NCBI GenBank assembly: GCA_964540815.1
Contig: CAZIOH010000132.1
Coordinates: 1 to 13,620 of the forward strand
Length of the DNA stretch: 13,620 nt
Source of the DNA: CAZIOH01 sp964540815
Lineage (GTDB): Bacteria > Myxococcota_A > Polyangia > Fen-1088
Reading direction: 5' to 3'
Of this stretch, positions 12,820-13,620 are shown one piece after another. A program made the position numbers and the translations under genes. Every line of letters starts with the position of its first letter. Position 1 is the first letter of the stretch. Below the pieces are notes generated by a model. That model made no database searches. It saw nothing but the letters and a program-made list of their open reading frames with translations, and was not told where the DNA came from.

Positions 12820-13428
12820 TGACGCCCTCGCGCAGATTGTCGAGCACGATGACGCGCGGGACGCTGCCGAGCTGGCGGAACGCGCGCTCGTGCAGCTCCG
12901 CCCACACGCGCGATGACGACTTCAAGGCCAGCAGGCGCACCGACTTCCGGCTGCACCCGAGCGTCAGCACGAACAGCCTCACGCGCTTGTACTTGCCGCT
13001 CTCGCGGTCGCGCACCATCGGACCCTCGCCGTAGTCCACCTGCGCATCTGCGCCCGGCGCCATCACGATCACGACTCGCGCTTCCAGCGGCGCGGTTGCG
13101 CGCAGCCGGGCCATGAAGCGCTTCACGCTGGCGTACTTGCTCTTGAATCCGTGTCGTCGACCAGGTCCTGCCAGATCGCCATCGCGTTGCGGCCGCGGGC
13201 AGCGGCCTCCTCGATCACCTCGCGGTACGGCTCGCACGCGCTCGTCCACGGCGCTCGGCCCGGCGCCGCCAAAGTCGCGGCCGAGTCGGTGGACCCCCCC
13301 CCGCTGGTGGCCGGTCTTGCCTCGCTCGAGTCGGTGGACACCCCCGGCCGGTGGCCGGTTTTGGCGGCCAGACCTGCGGCAGGCAGTGGACTTTTTTCCG
13401 GACATTGCTGCGGTAATTTAGATGGCAA
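12698..13428 (-). pseudogene. istA: IS21-family transposase IstA, truncated and frameshifted
   Basis: The first frame (from 13428) gives SACEPYREVIEEAAARGRNAMAIWQDLVDD. A one-base loss near 13152 moves the frame, and the next one continues HGFKSKYASVKRFMARLR, then AQVDYGEGPMVRD (first catalytic Asp in DYG), KYKRVRLFVLTLGCSRKSVRLLALKSSSRVWAELHERAF and PRVIVLDNLREGV (second Asp in DNL). Similarity ends there, near 12820, before the region holding the catalytic Glu. The frame then runs through unrelated sequence to a stop at 12698. The N-terminal helix-turn-helix region is also missing, and the istB helper gene that should follow is absent. A complete IstA is about 500 residues; roughly 200 remain. 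It cannot be an active transposase. Confidence 0.85.
13283..13365 (-). repeat. 45-bp period tandem repeat in the istA remnant
   Basis: GAGTCGGTGGAC recurs at 13283-13294 and 13328-13339, each followed by a C-rich run and GGTGGCCGGT. One copy carries nine consecutive C residues (13294-13302) where the other has ACACCCCC. The period is a multiple of three and codes a repeated TG...GVSTDS-like linker. The C tract is prone to slippage and may have added a frameshift. Confidence 0.6.
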
Positions 13429-13513
13429 CTATCGGCATAAATATCTTGTATATAACAGTTTTACTGAACTCCGTACCCGGACATGAAAGCGGACATTTAT
13501 TTGCCGATAGACA
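13385..13513. mobile_element. Terminal region of the IS21-type element
   Basis: This AT-rich segment carries CGGACAT three times (13399-13405, 13478-13484, 13490-13496), as expected for the multiple terminal repeats of IS21-family ends. An inverted repeat CTATCGGCATAAAT / ATTTATTTGCCGATAG (13429-13442 and 13495-13510) surrounds TATATAAC and may hold the istA promoter. Read on the minus strand the end would begin TGTCTATCGGC at 13513; IS21-family tips start with TG. The opposite end and target duplication are not in view, so the exact tip is an inference. Confidence 0.5.
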
Positions 13514-13529
13514 CGAATCCATCTCGGCG

Positions 13530-13620
13530 ATGGAGCCGCTTCTCATTCCCGACAACTCGCGCCATCGCGGGGAGCTGAACGACCTGGCGTTCGAGCTGAC
13601 CCAGAAGGCGTCTGGGTTCC
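13530..13620 (+). CDS. Fic-family protein, N-terminus (runs off the window)
   Basis: An open frame starts at ATG 13530 and continues to the window edge: MEPLLIPDNSRHRGELNDL then AFELTQKASGF. This opening, with H-R-x-x-L-x-D-L-A-x-E-L and a following S-x-F, resembles the N-terminal helical part of stand-alone Fic proteins, which transfer AMP or other nucleotides to target proteins. The catalytic HPFxxGNGR motif would lie beyond the edge, so activity cannot be judged. No Shine-Dalgarno is clear. The IS21 end lies only 16 bp upstream and may have removed the native promoter or brought a new one. A 29-bp copy of this region is at 9084-9113. Confidence 0.55.
   Translation, partial: MEPLLIPDNSRHRGELNDLAFELTQKASGF

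Noticed and set aside
12698..13513. An active IS21 insertion
   Set aside because: IstA is frameshifted, lacks its N-terminal HTH and the region with the catalytic Glu, and istB is missing.

Overview
The window is GC-rich throughout. It looks like the chromosome of a myxobacterium-type organism (Myxococcota, Polyangia-like). That placement is an inference from gene content: large lipoproteins with Gly/Thr/Ser/Ala stalks, a DUF1592-family protein, DUF1566 and SUMF1-fold lipoproteins, and an ECF sigma factor with a Cys-rich tail and no visible anti-sigma. No rRNA, complete tRNA or CRISPR array was seen.

Region 1 (1-5459) is a block of four predicted surface or periplasmic lipoproteins, preceded by the last codons of an upstream gene. 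A DUF1592/DUF1588/DUF1585-type protein (105-1949) is followed 18 nt later by a lipoprotein with two DUF1566 modules (1968-3035). A SUMF1/FGE-fold lipoprotein lacking the two catalytic cysteines (3074-4105, minus) converges on it. A lipoprotein with a long Gly/Ala stalk and a C-terminal beta-rich domain (4368-5459) is divergent from the SUMF1 gene.

Region 2 (5590-8921, minus) is a metalloid-response operon in the order arsA, arsM, ECF sigma factor. ArsA is a double-ATPase that keeps every metalloactivation residue at the same number as E. coli ArsA. ArsM is a SAM-dependent arsenite methyltransferase with the conserved cysteine triad. The sigma factor is SigZ/CorE-like with a Cys-rich tail. No ArsB/Acr3 pump, ArsR, ArsC or ArsD is present in the window. 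The likely logic is that the sigma factor itself senses a metal or metalloid and drives detoxification by methylation, while ArsA works with a pump encoded elsewhere. The only other visible control candidate is an inverted repeat covering the arsM ribosome-binding site.

Region 3 (9128-11096, plus) starts with a translationally coupled pair: a small two-domain DNA-binding protein (ribbon-helix-helix plus excisionase-type HTH) and a complete ClpP protease. GATAT motifs spaced 10-11 bp occur at the start of both genes. A 280-bp gap with strong palindromes follows, then a near-consensus sigma-54 promoter, an Hsp20 chaperone gene and a hairpin terminator.

Region 4 (11105-13620) is a decaying accessory stretch. 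It holds a frameshifted PAS-domain gene, a frameshifted CxxC remnant on the minus strand, an intact TfoX-N-like gene (12118-12540), and a truncated, frameshifted IS21-type istA with one recognisable IS end. A Fic-family gene begins next to that end and runs off the window. A 29-bp fragment matching this fic 5' region also sits upstream of the RHH/clpP pair, which suggests past rearrangement.
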